Shown here: one piece after another, positions 1 to 11,152 of the stretch
How positions within the stretch are numbered: position 1 is the stretch's first letter
How the letters are laid out: the number at the start of each line of letters is the position of its first letter
Origin: Prorocentrum cordatum
Taxonomy: Eukaryota; Sar; Dinophyceae; Prorocentrales; Prorocentraceae
Direction of reading: 5' to 3'
Length of the DNA: 64,000 nt
Assembly (NCBI GenBank): GCA_963575745.1
Contig: CAUYUJ010004280.1
Coordinates: forward strand, 1 to 64,000
Translations under genes and position numbers: made by a program
Notes under the pieces: generated by a model
What the model saw: only the letters and a program-made list of their open reading frames with translations
The model's database searches: none
What the model was told of the DNA's origin: nothing

Positions 1-459
1 CGGATGGGGAAAGGGGGGGGGTCCTAACCCCCCCCCCCTTGGGGAGATTCAGCGGCGCACCCTCGCAGATAGGGGCACAGAGAGTCCCTGCCTCTTCTGG
101 TGGTTTCCTTCCTGGTGGTCTCACATGGTTGAGGTCACGATCTTTCTTGCTGAGGGTAAGTCCTTACCTCCCTCTAGTGGTTTTCTTCGTGGTGGTCTCA
201 CATGGACGAGGTCGCGATCGTCCTTGCTGAGGCTGCGGCCTGCACGGCGCCCGCACGACTCCGGCGCTCGTGCTCGCGCTCGCTCTCGTGCTCCCCCTCG
301 TCTTGCTCCTTCTCTGCACTTCGCCCGCAATGTTCGAAGCCGTGGCGTCTGCTAGGGCCGACACGAGGCGCGCTGGAGCCTGCAACGGGCAGTGTTGACG
401 GCTCCCAGATGATGAGCCCACAGCTGCCAATGGTCGAGTTCTGGAGTGGTGGACGAGTG
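1..459. repeat. GC-rich non-coding DNA with a 78-bp tandem duplication
   Basis: No coding signal is visible. Bases 91-155 and 171-232 are two diverged copies of one unit. Both run from CCTCT(T/A) through TCTCACATGG to CTTGCTGAGG, with a spacing of about 77-80 bp. Confidence 0.6.
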
Positions 460-629
460 TGATGGGCCTGTTTTCCACCACCACCACCACCATAAGTTGG
501 AGGAGGAGGGGGTCCTCCTCCTCCTCCTCCTCCTCCTCCTCCTCCTCCTCCTCCTCCTCCTCCTCCTCCTCGTCCTCCTCCTTCCCCCCTCCAACTTTAT
601 GGTGGTGGTGGTGGAAAACAGTCCCATCA
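460..629. mobile_element. TIR element, family A, with a CCT-repeat core
   Basis: A 170-bp element. Its ends are inverted repeats of about 45 bp that begin TGATGGG and continue through CTGTTTTCCACCACC to TTGGAGG. It is flanked by a 5-bp direct repeat GAGTG (455-459 and 630-634), as expected for a target-site duplication. The centre is a (CCT)n tract of about 80 bp. No coding capacity, so it is a non-autonomous (MITE-like) element. Confidence 0.8.
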
Positions 630-985
630 GAGTGGGCCGCCTGCGGTCGCACGGCGCAGCGCGACCGCTGGAGTGAGCTCGGGCGTTGCAGGCTCGACGG
701 AGCTCTTGGCCCGCGAGTCCGCACCCAGGAGCGGCGAAGTCCTGGGCGGGCCTTCTCCTCCTCTTCTCCTCCTCCTCCTCTTCCTCCTCCATCCTCCTCC
801 TCCCTCTTCCTCCCTCCTCCTCCTCCTCCTCCTCCTCCTCCTCCGCCTCCTCCTCCTCCTCCTCCTCCTCCCCTTCCTCGCCCGAGCCAGCCCCCCCGCC
901 CGAGACAGTCTCCCCCCTTCCCCGAGGATCGCGGCCCCGTGCTGCGCACGCCCGGCGAGCACGGCATGAGAAAGGCATACCCGCT
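630..985. repeat. Intergenic, with an imperfect CCT/TCC tract
   Basis: An interrupted pyrimidine (CCT)n tract covers about 752-885. The rest is GC-rich with no recognisable gene. Confidence 0.6.
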
Positions 986-1139
986 CAAGTCGGGCATGTC
1001 CCTCTACAGGAGGCAAGAGGTAGGCAAAAGATAGTCATGTGACGATGTGTCGTGCTCCCTTGACAACCTTTGTGATCATGTCTGGACTATCGCGCCTCTT
1101 CCTTCCAGAACCCGCCTGTAGGAGGACATGCCCGACCTA
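986..1139 (+). mobile_element. TIR element, family B, copy 1
   Basis: Left end AAGTCGGGCATGTCCCTCTA and right end CCTGTAGGAGGACATGCCCG are inverted copies of each other. The ~154-bp element ends in GCCCGACCTA. The same ends recur at 17631, 25694 (reverse), 28984, 34154, 41537 and 60336, which defines the family. The inner sequence is diverged from other copies. No gene inside. Bases 1140-1360, to the right, show nothing recognisable. Confidence 0.75.
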
Positions 1140-1360
1140 CAGTCGGCCCGGATTGGTAGGTCGACCCTGCCAAATCAAGGGTACCCTTGTGTCCTGTGTC
1201 TCGCGACCCATGCTTCCTACATTCCCGTGGCAACGTGACCCTCGGAAGGGCCTTGTGTCCTCTCGCGTGTCCTATCCGATCGAGTCCGACTGTGCACACA
1301 CGCACATCAGTAAACCACGATCATGGCCATCCTCCCTGTCATGGCCAAGGGCCGGGCTTG

Positions 1361-1547
1361 GGTACTCCAGATTTCGTAATAAAGGGAGGGGGGTCTCATT
1401 TCGGGGGGGGTCTCTTCCAGGCTATCTTGGAGGGCCTGGGGGGGTCTGGGGACGATGTTTTGGAGGGTTCTCCCAGGGGGGGGGACTGAAATGGCTTGTC
1501 TTGGAGGGTCCAGACCCCCTCCCTTTTATCACGAGATCTGGAGTATC
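1361..1547. mobile_element. TIR element, family C
   Basis: Inverted repeats of about 36 bp: the left arm runs from TACTCCAGAT to GGGAGGGGGG, and the right arm is its reverse complement ending CTGGAGTA. The core is G-rich (TCTTGGAGGG motifs). No target duplication could be identified. Non-coding. Confidence 0.65.
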
Positions 1548-1719
1548 AGCGCGTGGGCCGCCTGTGCCCGCGCGGCGCGCGCCCGCGGGAAACGACGCGG
1601 AGAGCGGGGCCGTGCTCCCGGGGCGGGGAGCTGGCGCGGGGGCCGCGCGCCACCGCGGGGGGGGGTCGCCGGCGGCGCCGGCCGAGATGCAGCGGGTGGC
1701 AGCCGTTGCTCGGAGAATC

Positions 1720-1928
1720 TGGACGCCCGAAATGGGTACTGAAAGAATGGGTACAATGCTCAACAACAATTCCTGTTCATTTTGAACAGGATTCGCTGTC
1801 CACGCCGCCGCGGCCTGTGTCCATTCGAGACAGAAGGCCGCCTGCCCAACAGCGGCCGCTGTTGGCTTGGGGCAACATTTGTTGTTGGGCATAGTGCCCA
1901 TTCTTTTCGTACCCATTTCGGGCGTCCA
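1720..1928. mobile_element. TIR element, family D, copy 1
   Basis: A 209-bp element. The 50-bp terminal inverted repeats (1720-1769 and 1879-1928) start TGGACGCCCGAAATGGGTAC and differ at only a few positions. A 28-bp direct repeat, GCGGGTGGCAGCCG(T/C)TGCTC plus GGAGAA and two bases, lies on both sides (1692-1719 and 1931-1958). That is too long for a normal target duplication. A related copy, interrupted by another element, lies at 49590-49953. Confidence 0.75.
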
Positions 1929-2542
1929 AAGCGGGTGGCAGCCGCTGCTCGGAGAAGCTGCGGTCAGCCCGCACAGGCAGAACCGGCAGCCTTCCCAAGG
2001 GCAATCTTGGTGCCCTGCCAAAAGAAAACAAGGCAAAATGACATAAAGACCAAGACACAAAACACAGAACACAAAACTCAAAAAAACAAATGTTACTGTG
2101 ACAAACTGCTGACCAAAAAAACGGCGCATAAAAGCAAACAAAAACCACAAATTGCCTCCTCGGTCGATCCTGGACCACCTTCGTCGGCCGCGCCCCGCTC
2201 GAGAAGCCTCGAGATGGGCGTCCAAGACAGCGCGCCACCACGGGGGTTGGGCTGGCGACAACGGTCTAGATGCAGCGGATGGCAGCCACTGCTCGGAGAA
2301 GGTAAAGCAGTACAGTCGGCCCGCATAGTAAGGAAGGGCAGCCTGCCAATGGGTGCCCTCGCATCCCTCCCTGCCCTTGCGGCCCGTCCTTAGCGACTTT
2401 CACTGGCCAACCTCGTTCGAAACAACTTCAACTGGGCCCTCCAAGGCCCTTGCATCCGTATCGCGCATCCTTGTAATACGGGTTGACTGTATGGCAGCCG
2501 CTGCTCGGAGAAGGCAAAGCCGTAGTAACATAAAGCTTCGCA
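1929..2542. other. Non-coding, with an A-rich stretch and a recurrent 26-bp motif
   Basis: Bases 2020-2150 are A-rich (many CAAAA/ACACAAAAC words) in an otherwise GC-rich area, possibly an old retroposed tail. The motif GGCAGCCGCTGCTCGGAGAA occurs at 1936, 2278 and 2493 as well as at 1697, so it is a short dispersed repeat. No gene is recognised. Confidence 0.5.
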
Positions 2543-2648
2543 GCTCTGCGCGGATGGCTGGGACCTGCGCTGGGCCCGCGCCAGGGGCGGCGCTGGAGAC
2601 GCCGCCACGGGTGCCGAGCGGGGATCCAAGCAATCTGCGCGGAGCCCC
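2543..2648. mobile_element. TIR element, family E, copy 1 (diverged)
   Basis: Inverted arms AGCTCTGCGCGGATGG... and ...GATCCAAGCAATCTGCGCGG form a hairpin element of about 106 bp. It is related to those at 29655-29742 and 31014-31142, which share the GGATC(T/C)(G)GCGC core and the outer CGCGCGG word. Confidence 0.5.
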
Positions 2649-3430
2649 GAATCGGCGGCGAACCCGGGGGGAGAGTGAGGAGGGGCAGGCCTTCTCAGAA
2701 GGTTCAGCAGTCCCCCGGCCTTCTGAGAAGGTTTCTGAGCAATCCCCGAAGGCACGGAAAACCCAGAAGGCCGAGGGCTCCTGAGAAGTACCGCCGCCTT
2801 CTGATAACGCTTTCTCCCTCTCAATGTTCCCCCCCTCGCTCGCCGCCATCCGAAACTCGTCCTCCACGTGTGGCAGCCACTGTGGGCGGCGCCCAGATGA
2901 GCAGTCGACCCTTGGCCTCCGAGCTTGCGACGGACGAGCCGGTCGCCGGCGGGGGCTCTCGGCGGCCACCGCCCTCTCGAGGCGCCCAGGGTGGAGGCCG
3001 CGCTCTCGCGGCGCCCGTGCGGAGCTGCGCGGGCGTCTGCGCTTCGAGGCCGGGGCGCGCGCGGCCGCGCCCGCAGAGGGGCCTCGGAGCCGCTCGCCGC
3101 GGGCAGCTTCTCGGCCCGAGCGCTGCGGTGTGCGGTGGCCTGCGGCCCCAGACGGCGGCGCAGGCCGTCGGCGCGCCGAGTGTCTCGAGGTGCCCGGCGT
3201 GGCCGCTCTCGCGGTGGTCCTGGAGAGCTGCGCGGGCGTCCGCGCTTCGAGGCGGCGCGCGAGGCCGCGGCCCGCGGAGGGCCTCGCAGCCGCTCGGCGC
3301 GGGCAGCTCCTCGGCCCGAGCGGTGTGGCGTGCGGCGAGCTGCGGCCCGAGCGGTGGGGCGTGGCAGCTCGCCGGGCCTTGGGGAAGGGGTCGGGACTGC
3401 CGAGGACCCCGCAGTGACGACAAAAAAAAA
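2649..3430. repeat. Dispersed GAAGGCC/TTCTGAGAAG repeat and a ~203-bp tandem duplication
   Basis: Bases 2655-2830 carry repeated CTTCTGAGAAGG / CCCGAAGGC words and match the segment at 30190-30360. Bases 3020-3220 and 3223-3415 are two copies of a very GC-rich unit that starts GAGCTGCGCGGGCGTC(T/C)GCG. The long open frames here follow from GC content and show no recognisable domain. Confidence 0.55.
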
Positions 3431-4500
3431 ACAGGCGTCGGCTGCCCAGGCTTAGGAGTCGGGGGCCTCCTGCCTGGCGCCTCGCACCGCCCGAGGCGAA
3501 GTTTGTATTGTTGTGTGTGTTAAGGATGGTATCCCTGCGCACATCAGGCAATATGCTGACACCCCCACCGTCCTTGTCAAAACCAAATCAAATTGTTCGC
3601 GGGCCTCACGAACATGACTCAAGACTTTGCCCCAAAGTGTGCCTTGTGTTGCTTCTTGACAGGGATGGTGGAGGGGCCGTATCGGGTTGGCCACGCAAGC
3701 TCCGGATGTGGAGGCAGAGTGCGTTTTGTATTGTTTTTTGAACGGGATAGTGGGGGGGTGAGCATGAAGTCCTCATGGTTTTTGGTTGGCTGCCGGTCGC
3801 CTGGGGGAGGGGGTGTATACAAGGAACAGTGATCAAGACATATCTCCCGGACGCAGACTGTTTGGCTCACTCCTGCACGCCCTCCCAACACAAGTAGCAC
3901 CCGAGTCTTAACATATTCAGCGGTCGTCCTTGGATGGGCCGCCATGGGCAACCAATGCAGGCCCAACGTGCGCGACGCTGGGGCGAGGTGCCCCATGCGT
4001 GCCAGGGGCGCGACGCGCACCAGGTGCACCCGGGGCCCAAACGCGCCAGGCACTCCTGGTGTCAGATGTGCCACGCGCTCCGCGTGCGCCAAGAGCGTAC
4101 CGCATGCTCCAGCCGCGCCAGGTGCGCCACGTTCGGGACACGCGCAGAGTGTGCCAGGTGCGCCCGCGCACATCGGGAAGCATGTCGGCCCCCACCGTCC
4201 TTGCCAGAAACCTGTGCACAATCGCGGCAGAGTGGCCATCATGATGTCTGACGGGCCTGCACACAGCAGGCAATGTGCCAGCACCCCCGCCGGCCCTGCC
4301 AAAAGCTCATGCAAGATGATCGTGTGGTGCCCACGCATGCTCCAGGTTTAGCCGCGATGTGTATGTTGCAGTGCTTCTTTGACAGGGATGGTGGCTGGCG
4401 CGCAGCAGGTCATGTGCTGGCACCCCAGCCGCCCCTCTCAAAATTAGCCCGGCGAAGGACCCAACCCATATGCAGCTGCGAGTACCGCAAGACAGGCAGA
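3431..4500. repeat. Dispersed repeat family around TTTTTGACAGGGATGGTGG
   Basis: Diverged copies of TGTTGCTTCTTGACAGGGAT lie in both orientations (near 3550 reverse, 3645, 3730, 4185 reverse, 4275 reverse, 4375 and 4410 reverse). Each is followed by GG(A/T)GGGGG and a CAT(A/G)TGCTG(A/G)CACC word. Bases 3960-4180 hold a degenerate GCGCCAGGT-type short repeat. The family recurs near 6140, 24290, 24450 and 26110. Bases 4501-4690 show nothing recognisable. Confidence 0.55.
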
Positions 4501-4689
4501 AACTAAGACAGGGGACTAGCAAAAGGACTGAGGCGTGCGTGGGAAGGAAGGAGAGACGTTGCTGATGGGGTCGCAGGGGTCAGCCGCAACGGGCTACGTC
4601 TGGAAGTAACGCGTCACGGCTGACCTGAGCGTCTGTCGGTCTGGCCTTGGGCAGGGCGCGGTCTGGGGAGCAGCAGGCGGCGGGGCCTT

Positions 4690-6065
4690 TGGTGGAGCTC
4701 CTATGGGGCCACGGAACGGCGATGGGTGTGCCAAAATGAGCCTGGTCACGCATGCGATTCTTGCCGATTGGGCGTTTGGTGGAGCTCCCTAGGGGGCCAC
4801 GAAACGTGCGAGGGGAGCGCCGAAATGGGCACGGTAACGCATGCGATTCCTGCCAGTGTGGCCTTAGGTGGAGCTCGTTCTGGGGCCAAGTGTGAGGAGT
4901 GTGCTGGCATGAGCGCGGTCACGCATGCGATCCCTTCTAGTGGGGCTTTCGGTGGAGCTCCGTATCGGGCCACAAAACGTGTGAGGGATGTGCCGAAATG
5001 GTTTGGAGAGGGCATGCGAGCGCAGCCACTGGGACACGTGGCAGAGTTCCCGTGCGAGGGGTGCGCCGAAATTCGCACGGTCTCGCCTGCGATTCTTGCC
5101 AATGTGGCCTTAGGTGGATATTCCTATGGGGCCACGTGTGAGGGGTGTGCTGACATGGGCGCGGTCAAGGATCCGATTCCTGCCACTGGGGCCTTCGGTG
5201 GAGCTCAGTATGGGGCTACGAAGCGTGTGAGTAGTGTGCCGAAATGGTTTGGAGAATGCACGCGATTCTTGCCGATAGGGCATTTGGTGGAGCTCCCCGT
5301 GAGGCCACGAAACGTGTGAGGGGTGTGTGCCAAAGTGTGGTGGAGAGGGCATGCGAGCTGAATCACTGAGGCCGTTTGGTGGAGTCCCCATTGGGCCACG
5401 GAAAGTGCGTTGGATGCGCCAGAGTCCAGTGGGGGGGGCAAGCGGGCTCAACCATTGAGGCCGTAGGTGGGGCTCCGCATGGGGGCCACGAGGCGCGTGA
5501 GGGGTGCATGCCAATCTGGAGTGTCGGAGGCATACGGGCGCAACCACTTAGATCGGACCCCCCCCGCTGGACACACACACACACCTGGCACAGAAATTCC
5601 CCCTCCCCCCCCGGCGCTTGGAGCGGCTCCTCTCGCGGCCGGTCCCTCTTCTCCTGCCCGTCTCCGTCCTGCTTCATGGCGCACGTCTGCTTCGGTGCAC
5701 TCCGCTTCGGCACGGCAGCGCGGGGGGGTGGGGCCTTGGGTGGAGCTCCTTATGGGGTCACAGAAGGTATGAGGGGTGTGCCGAAGTGGAGTGGCGGCGG
5801 CATGCGGGCGCAAGCACTCAGGCCTCAGGTGGAGCTCCCTATGTGGGGCCACGGAACTTGCGAGGGCTCTGCCAGAGTGGGGTGGCGGCGGCATGCGAGC
5901 GCAAGCACTGGGGCCTTCGGTGGAGCCCACTATGGGGCCACGAAGCGTGCGAGAGGTGTGCCATGCGGGCGAAGAAGGGAGGAGGGCGAGGAGGAGGGAC
6001 GGAAGGAGGGAAGCCCCCCGGCGCCGCTGATTCAAAACGAGGACCAAAACTCAACACAGGATGGT
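4690..6065 (-). repeat. Sat90 satellite array (reverse orientation) with leader
   Basis: About a dozen diverged units of roughly 90 bp, here on the reverse strand (GGTGGAGCTCC(C)TATGGGGCC, then GTGAGGGGTGTGCCGAAATG). The array is interrupted at 5560-5720 by non-satellite DNA (an ACAC microsatellite and GC-rich sequence). Its outer edge (5960-6065) is the reverse complement of the leader at 33137-33240, including CCTCGTTTTGAATC and a pyrimidine-rich stretch, so both arrays share the same boundary sequence. Confidence 0.75.
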
Positions 6066-6470
6066 TGGTAAAACATGCAAAGTGCTCGCGCGCCCCCAGG
6101 ACATGACGCAAGATGCTGTTGCAAAGTGCACGTTGCGCTGCGTTCTGACAGGCGTGGCAAAGGGGGCCCAGTGTCCCCGGTTTGTCGCCGGTCGGGGTGG
6201 AGGGGGGTATACTACCGAGAAGCAGTGATGAGCCCTTTCCGTCAGGAGAGGGGGGCTGGAGGAGGAAACGCCCTAAACCACCTGCTACGTCCTAGAGGGC
6301 TGGTGGGATCCTACGCACCGCACCGCGGCGCGCAGTGCAACTACGAGAGGGGAGGAACAGGCCCCCTGCGCCACAAGCAGGTGCAGCACACGTGTGGCAT
6401 AACAAACGGAAAGCGCTAAGCGACAACAGCCCCATCATCAATGTTATTCCTTCCCTCCTCCCCCATCTCA
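6066..6470. other. Non-coding, dispersed-repeat fragments
   Basis: Contains one diverged GCGTTCTGACAGGCGTGGC unit (near 6140). A segment at 6165-6240 resembles 3780-3835 (GGTGTATAC...CAGTGATG). No gene is visible. Confidence 0.5.
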
Positions 6471-6665
6471 GGGGCAACGATAGGGGCGGATGGGCATAGG
6501 GGGGATGCATCGACCCCGAATCGCCCATGGATCGCCGATAGGGACCAGATAGCCCCCACCCGCCCAGGGAGGTGTTGTTTCGCTATCGGGGGTCTATCGG
6601 CAATGCATCGCTTATTGCACATCGATGCGTCCCCCCCTATGCCAGTCCCCCCCTATCGTTGCCCC
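6471..6665. mobile_element. TIR element, family H
   Basis: Terminal inverted repeats of about 45 bp: GGGGCAACGATAGGGG at the left and its reverse complement CCCCTATCGTTGCCCC at the right. They continue through GGCATAGGGGG and GCATCGA on each arm. The interior holds a second inverted pair (GCCGATAGGGACC / GGGGTCTATCGGC), so the single strand could fold almost completely. Non-coding, ~195 bp. Confidence 0.65.
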
Positions 6666-7045
6666 TCACCATCATCCTTGTTCTACTGCTTCCCCTTCTC
6701 CAGAGCGCGATCATCCCGCAGGTGGCGTCGCTGAGCGGCAGCCGCCGTTCCGCCCCAGGTTGCGCTTATGGACGCGGAGGGAAGATTGCGCATCGGGCAA
6801 GTGAAGAACGAGGCGAGAGAGGGTAGGAGGAACTGGAGGGCAGAAGCAGGGTGAGAAGAGTAATGAAATTGGGGTGCAGGAGGGGGCAGGAGAAGGAGGA
6901 GAGATGAAGGAGGGAAGGAAGGAAAAGGGTGGAGGGAGAAAACCAGGCGGCGGAGGGGTTCAGAGTCAGCGGTGCTATGTTTGTTTCCTTTCTCCACCCA
7001 TCATCATCCCTCATCCCACCTCCCCTGTCTCCATGCAAATTCCCA
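6666..7045. other. Non-coding, purine-rich on the plus strand
   Basis: A run of GGAGGAGAGATGAAGGAGGG-like purine-rich sequence (6780-6960). No gene, RNA or clear repeat unit is seen. Confidence 0.5.
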
Positions 7046-7147
7046 TTTCTATCTCTCTCTCTCTCTCTCTTTCTCTCCCTCTCTCTTGTTCTCTTTCTCT
7101 CTCCCTCTCTTTCTCTTTCGTTCTGACCAGTTCTCTCTTGGTGGTTC

Positions 7148-7190
<43 letters not shown>

Positions 7191-7211
7191 ATATATATGT
7201 GTATATATAAA

Positions 7212-7248
<37 letters not shown>
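7046..7248. repeat. Compound microsatellite (TC)n then (TA)n
   Basis: About 145 bp of CT-dinucleotide repeat with interruptions, then TATATATGTGTATATA and a (TA)n run of about 26 bp. The same TC/TA combination occurs at 11389-11609, in the opposite order. Confidence 0.9.
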
Positions 7249-7250
<2 letters not shown>

Positions 7251-9030
7251 GCGGAGTAGGCCGGGGGGGCCCGGGCTGGTGCCGTTTTCCCCATGGGCGC
7301 CCCCCGGAACCTTCAAGGGGTCACAGACCCCCTTGGGATTGCCCCAGGCCGCTTCCAAATTGCCCACGACAGGCCACGCGGGCCGTACAGATGGTCAAGA
7401 AAGCCTCAAGATGCCCCGAAGACGCCCAAGAGAGGGCCCGAGACGGCTTGAAGATGGCCGACGAGGGCCCAAGAGGGCCTTCAAGAGGCAAACATCGGTC
7501 CATTCCCCCCCGTACAACGTACATTTTCAGCATACTCGCTGGCTTCGTCTTCACAGTGCCCCAGACGCCCCCGAGGAGCCCCAACACAGCCCAAGAGAGA
7601 CCCAAGAGGGCCCAAGACGGCCCAAAAGGGTCGGCCTGTGTGGGGCTGACAGAACCCCCCGAGACGGCCCAAGAAGCGCCACAGCCGGCCCAGGAGGCCC
7701 CCAAGACACCCTCAGGGAGGCCCAAGAAGGCCACGTTCGACATCATGTTCCCGGAAGCCTTCCTGGCAACATGATTTCCGGGTTCCGAGGACGCCCAAGA
7801 GGCCCACAAGGCAGCCTCAGCGAGGCCCCAGAGGGCCCGAGATGGCTTGAAGATGGCCGAAGAGGGCCCCAAGAAGGCCTTCAAGAGGCAAACATCGGCC
7901 CGTTCCCGTCGTAGAACGTACATGTTCAGCATGCTCGTTTGTTTCGTCTTCGCAGTGCCCCAGACGCCCCCGAGGAGCCCCAACACAGCCCAAGAGAGAC
8001 CCAAGAGGGCCCCAGACGGCCCGAAAGGGTCGTCCTGTGGGGCTCACGGAACCCCCCAAGACGGCCCAAGAGGCCCCGAAGCTGGCCCAGGAGGCCCGGC
8101 CTCAGGGAGGCCCAAGCGGGCCTCGTTCGACATCATGTTCCCCGAAGCCTCTCCAGGAACATGACTTCTGGGCTCCCAGGACGCCCAAGAGGCCCACAAG
8201 ACAGCCTCAGCGAGGCCCCAGAGGGCCCGAGATGGCTTGAAGACGGCCGAAGAGGGCCCCAATGGGGCTTTCAAGATGCAAAAATCGGCCCGCTCCCGTC
8301 GTAAAACGTACATTTTCAGCGTACTCGCTTGCTTCGTCTTCACAGTGCCCCAGACGCCCCCGAGGAGCCCCAACACAGCCCAAGAGAGTCCCAAGAGGGC
8401 ACAAGACGACCCAAAAGGGTCGTCCCGCGGGGCTCACGGAACCTCCAAGACGGCCCAAGAGGCCCCGAAGCTGGCCCAGGAGGCCCCCAAGACGGCCTCA
8501 GGGAGGCCCAAGAAGGACACGTTCGAAATCATGTTCCCGGAAGCCTCTCTGGCAACATGATTTCTGGGTTCCGAGGGCCCCCTAGAGGGCCCCAGGACAG
8601 CCTCAGTGAGGCCCCAGAGGGCCCGAGATGGCTTGAAGACGGCCGAAGAGGGCCCCAAGAGGGCCTTCAAGAGGCAAACATCGGCCCGTTCCCGTCGTAA
8701 AACGTACATTTTCAGCATGCTCGTTTGTTTCGTCTTCACAGTGCCCCAGACGCCCCGGAGGAGCCCCAACACAGCCCAAGAGAGACCCAAGAGGGCCCCA
8801 GACGACCCAAAAGGGTCGTCCTGTGGGGCTCACGGAACCCCCCAAGACGGCCCAAGAAGCGCCACAGCCGGCCCAGGAGGTCCCCAAGACGCCCTCAGGG
8901 AGGCCCAAGAGGGCCTCGTTCGAAATCATGTTCCTGGAAGCCTCTCTGGCAACATGATTTCTGGGTTCCCAGGACGCCCAAAGACAGCCCCCAGAGGCCC
9001 CAGACACGCCGAAGATGGCTTCAGAACGGC
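7249..9030. repeat. Four tandem copies of a ~395-bp repeat
   Basis: GCCCCAGACGCCCC(C/G)GAGGAG begins near 7557, 7957, 8347 and 8747, giving spacings of 400, 390 and 400 bp. Each unit contains a CCAAGA(C/G)GGCCC-type 12-bp subrepeat, a GTACATTTTCAGC(A/G)T(A/G)CTCG block and one hairpin (see the hairpin entry). Long open frames exist on both strands but consist only of translated short repeats (Gly, Pro, Arg, Glu rich). Confidence 0.85.
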
Positions 9031-10870
9031 CGACGACGCCATCAAAACGCCCCAACAGCGCCTCCAGAAAGAGAGGCCCCTCCAAAGGGCCCCAGAAGCC
9101 TTAAAATCATCCCCATTCCCCAATGGTTATTGGAGCATTCTTGCGCTCTCCCATGTTCCGCCTCCCCACGGTCCCGGACCGCGTCAGAGGCCCTTCAGAT
9201 CGATCCAAGACGGCCGAAGAGGCTCCCAAGGAAGCCCAGAGACGGCCCAGGAGGCTCCCCAGATAAGTCAAGAGGGCCTCGAGAGCGCCCCAAGAGAGCT
9301 CCAAGAGCGACCCAAGAAGGCCCGAACAGCGGGACATCTCAAGGTCTCCGGCCTGAGAGGCTCTTAGGACGCCCCCGGAGGCCATCAAGAGGCTCCCAAG
9401 AAGCCCCGTGAGGCTCCCCAGAGGCCCCCCGGAAGCCCCAGTGGGCCCCCAAGGGGCCCCCAGGGAAGCCCCCTGCGGGCCCCCAAGACACTTCGGTAAA
9501 TCGTATTTCCCAGATAGCTTTCTGGGAGCATGATTCATTGGGCTTCCGCCCACCGCCCCAACCATGTTTCCAATAGGCTTACCGACAAGGCCAAGAGGCG
9601 CCCCTCGGTAAGCCCCCAGAGGCCCCCTCTTAGAGAGCCGAACAAATCATGTTCCCGGAAAGCTTCCCGGGAACATGCCCAGGGGGGGGGCGGGCCACGG
9701 TCTGTTCCCCCCATCGGTGCCCACCGGGGGTTGCGGCGGGGGGTCCAGAGCTCCCGTGGCGGCCCGAGCCCGCCCCGAAGCAGGCCACGACAGGCTAAAG
9801 GGTCCCGAGAGGGCCCAAGACGGTCCCACGAGGCCCCGAAGACGCCCAAGATGCCCTCAAGACAGCCGACGAGGACTCCAACACGCTCCAGGACGGACTC
9901 AAGAGGCTCCCCAAGAGGGCCCTTGAAGGCAAGATTCGCCCGTTTTTCGAGTTTTTTTGATTTAGGCGTTCTCGCTTTTCCCGCTTTCCAGCGCTCCCTC
10001 ACGGCCTCGGAGGCCCTTCGGATCGCTCCAAGACGGGCCACGAGGCCCCGACGAGGGCCCCAAGACGGCCCAGGATGCTCCCCAGACAACCCAAGTGTGC
10101 CCCAAGAGCGCGCCAAGAGAAGGCCCAGAGGGGTCCCCAGGCGGTCCAGGCCCGCCCCGAAGCAGGCCACGGCAGGCTAATGGAGGTCCCGAGAGGGCCC
10201 TAGACGGTCCCAAGAGGCCCCGAAGACGGCCAAGCTGCCCTCAAGACAGCCGACGAGAACTCCAACACGCTCCAGGACGGACTCAAGAGGCTCCCCAAGA
10301 GGGCCCTAGGAGGCAAGATTCTGTAATTTTCCGATGGTTTTTGAAGGATTTAGGCGTTCTCGCTTTCCCCGCGTCCCAGCGCTCCCTCACGGCCTCGCTC
10401 GGAGGCCCTTCAGATCGCTCCAAGACGGGCCATGAGGCCCCGAAGAGGGCCCCAAGACGGCCCAGGAGGCTCCCCAGATAAACCAAGTGTGCCTCAAGAG
10501 CTCCCCCAGAGAGGGCCCAGAGGGGGACCGCCAACCGATATTTCGAGGTCTCTGGTCCTAGAGGCCGCCTGTAGGCCCCCGGAGGCCACCAAGAGGCTCC
10601 CACGAAGCCCCGTGAGGCGCCCAAGAGGCCCCCAGGAAGCCCCAAGAGACCCCCAAGGGGCTCCCAGGGAACGCCCAAGACGCCCCCCAACACAACCCAA
10701 GAAATTATGTCCCCAGAAAACCTTCCGCGGACATGGTTCATCATGGGCCCGAGAGTTCCCAGAGACCCCCAAGGGGCCCCCAGAGAACGCCCAGGAGACC
10801 CGCCAACACACCCCAACAAACCATGTCCCCAGAAAGCCTTCCGGGGACATGGTTCATCATGGGCCCGCGA
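9031..10870. repeat. Degenerate continuation of the CCAAGACGGCCC repeat
   Basis: The 12-bp CCAAGA-GGCCC theme continues with loss of the long period. Two larger related blocks (9780-9990 and 10145-10400) share GCCCGCCCCGAAGCAGGCCA and GATTTAGGCGTTCTCGCTTT, about 370 bp apart. Reverse-oriented pieces of the same family lie near 12040-12120, 12240-12380, 25510-25600 and 35830-35940. No gene is seen. Confidence 0.65.
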
Positions 10871-11003
10871 GTCTCCGGAGGCTTCGAAGGACTATCATGC
10901 TACAGGAGAGCTGTCTGGGAGGTTGATTGAGAACATGACTGATCGCCTTCTCGCGGCCCTCCGCAGATCGTTTCGCACAAAGTTGCCCCAAGTGCCCTCT
11001 TGA

Positions 11004-11031
11004 ACCGACGACGACGAAACGACGAAGACGA

Positions 11032-11070
<39 letters not shown>

Positions 11071-11152
11071 GGACGACGACGACGACGACGACGATGGCGC
11101 GCCCCAATAGGCGACGACGATATTACGACGACGACGACGACGACGACGACGG
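11004..11152. repeat. GAC trinucleotide tract
   Basis: (GAC/ACG)n of about 150 bp with a few interruptions (AAACGACGAAGACGATG, a GGCGCGCCCC break near 11097). It creates Asp, Thr or Val runs in different frames; these are not taken as genes. Confidence 0.9.

Noticed and set aside
7211-9411. Many frames of 100-250 codons with Pro-Arg-Gly-Glu repeats in the 395-bp tandem array
   Set aside because: They exist in several phases on both strands, and their repeats simply mirror the DNA repeats.
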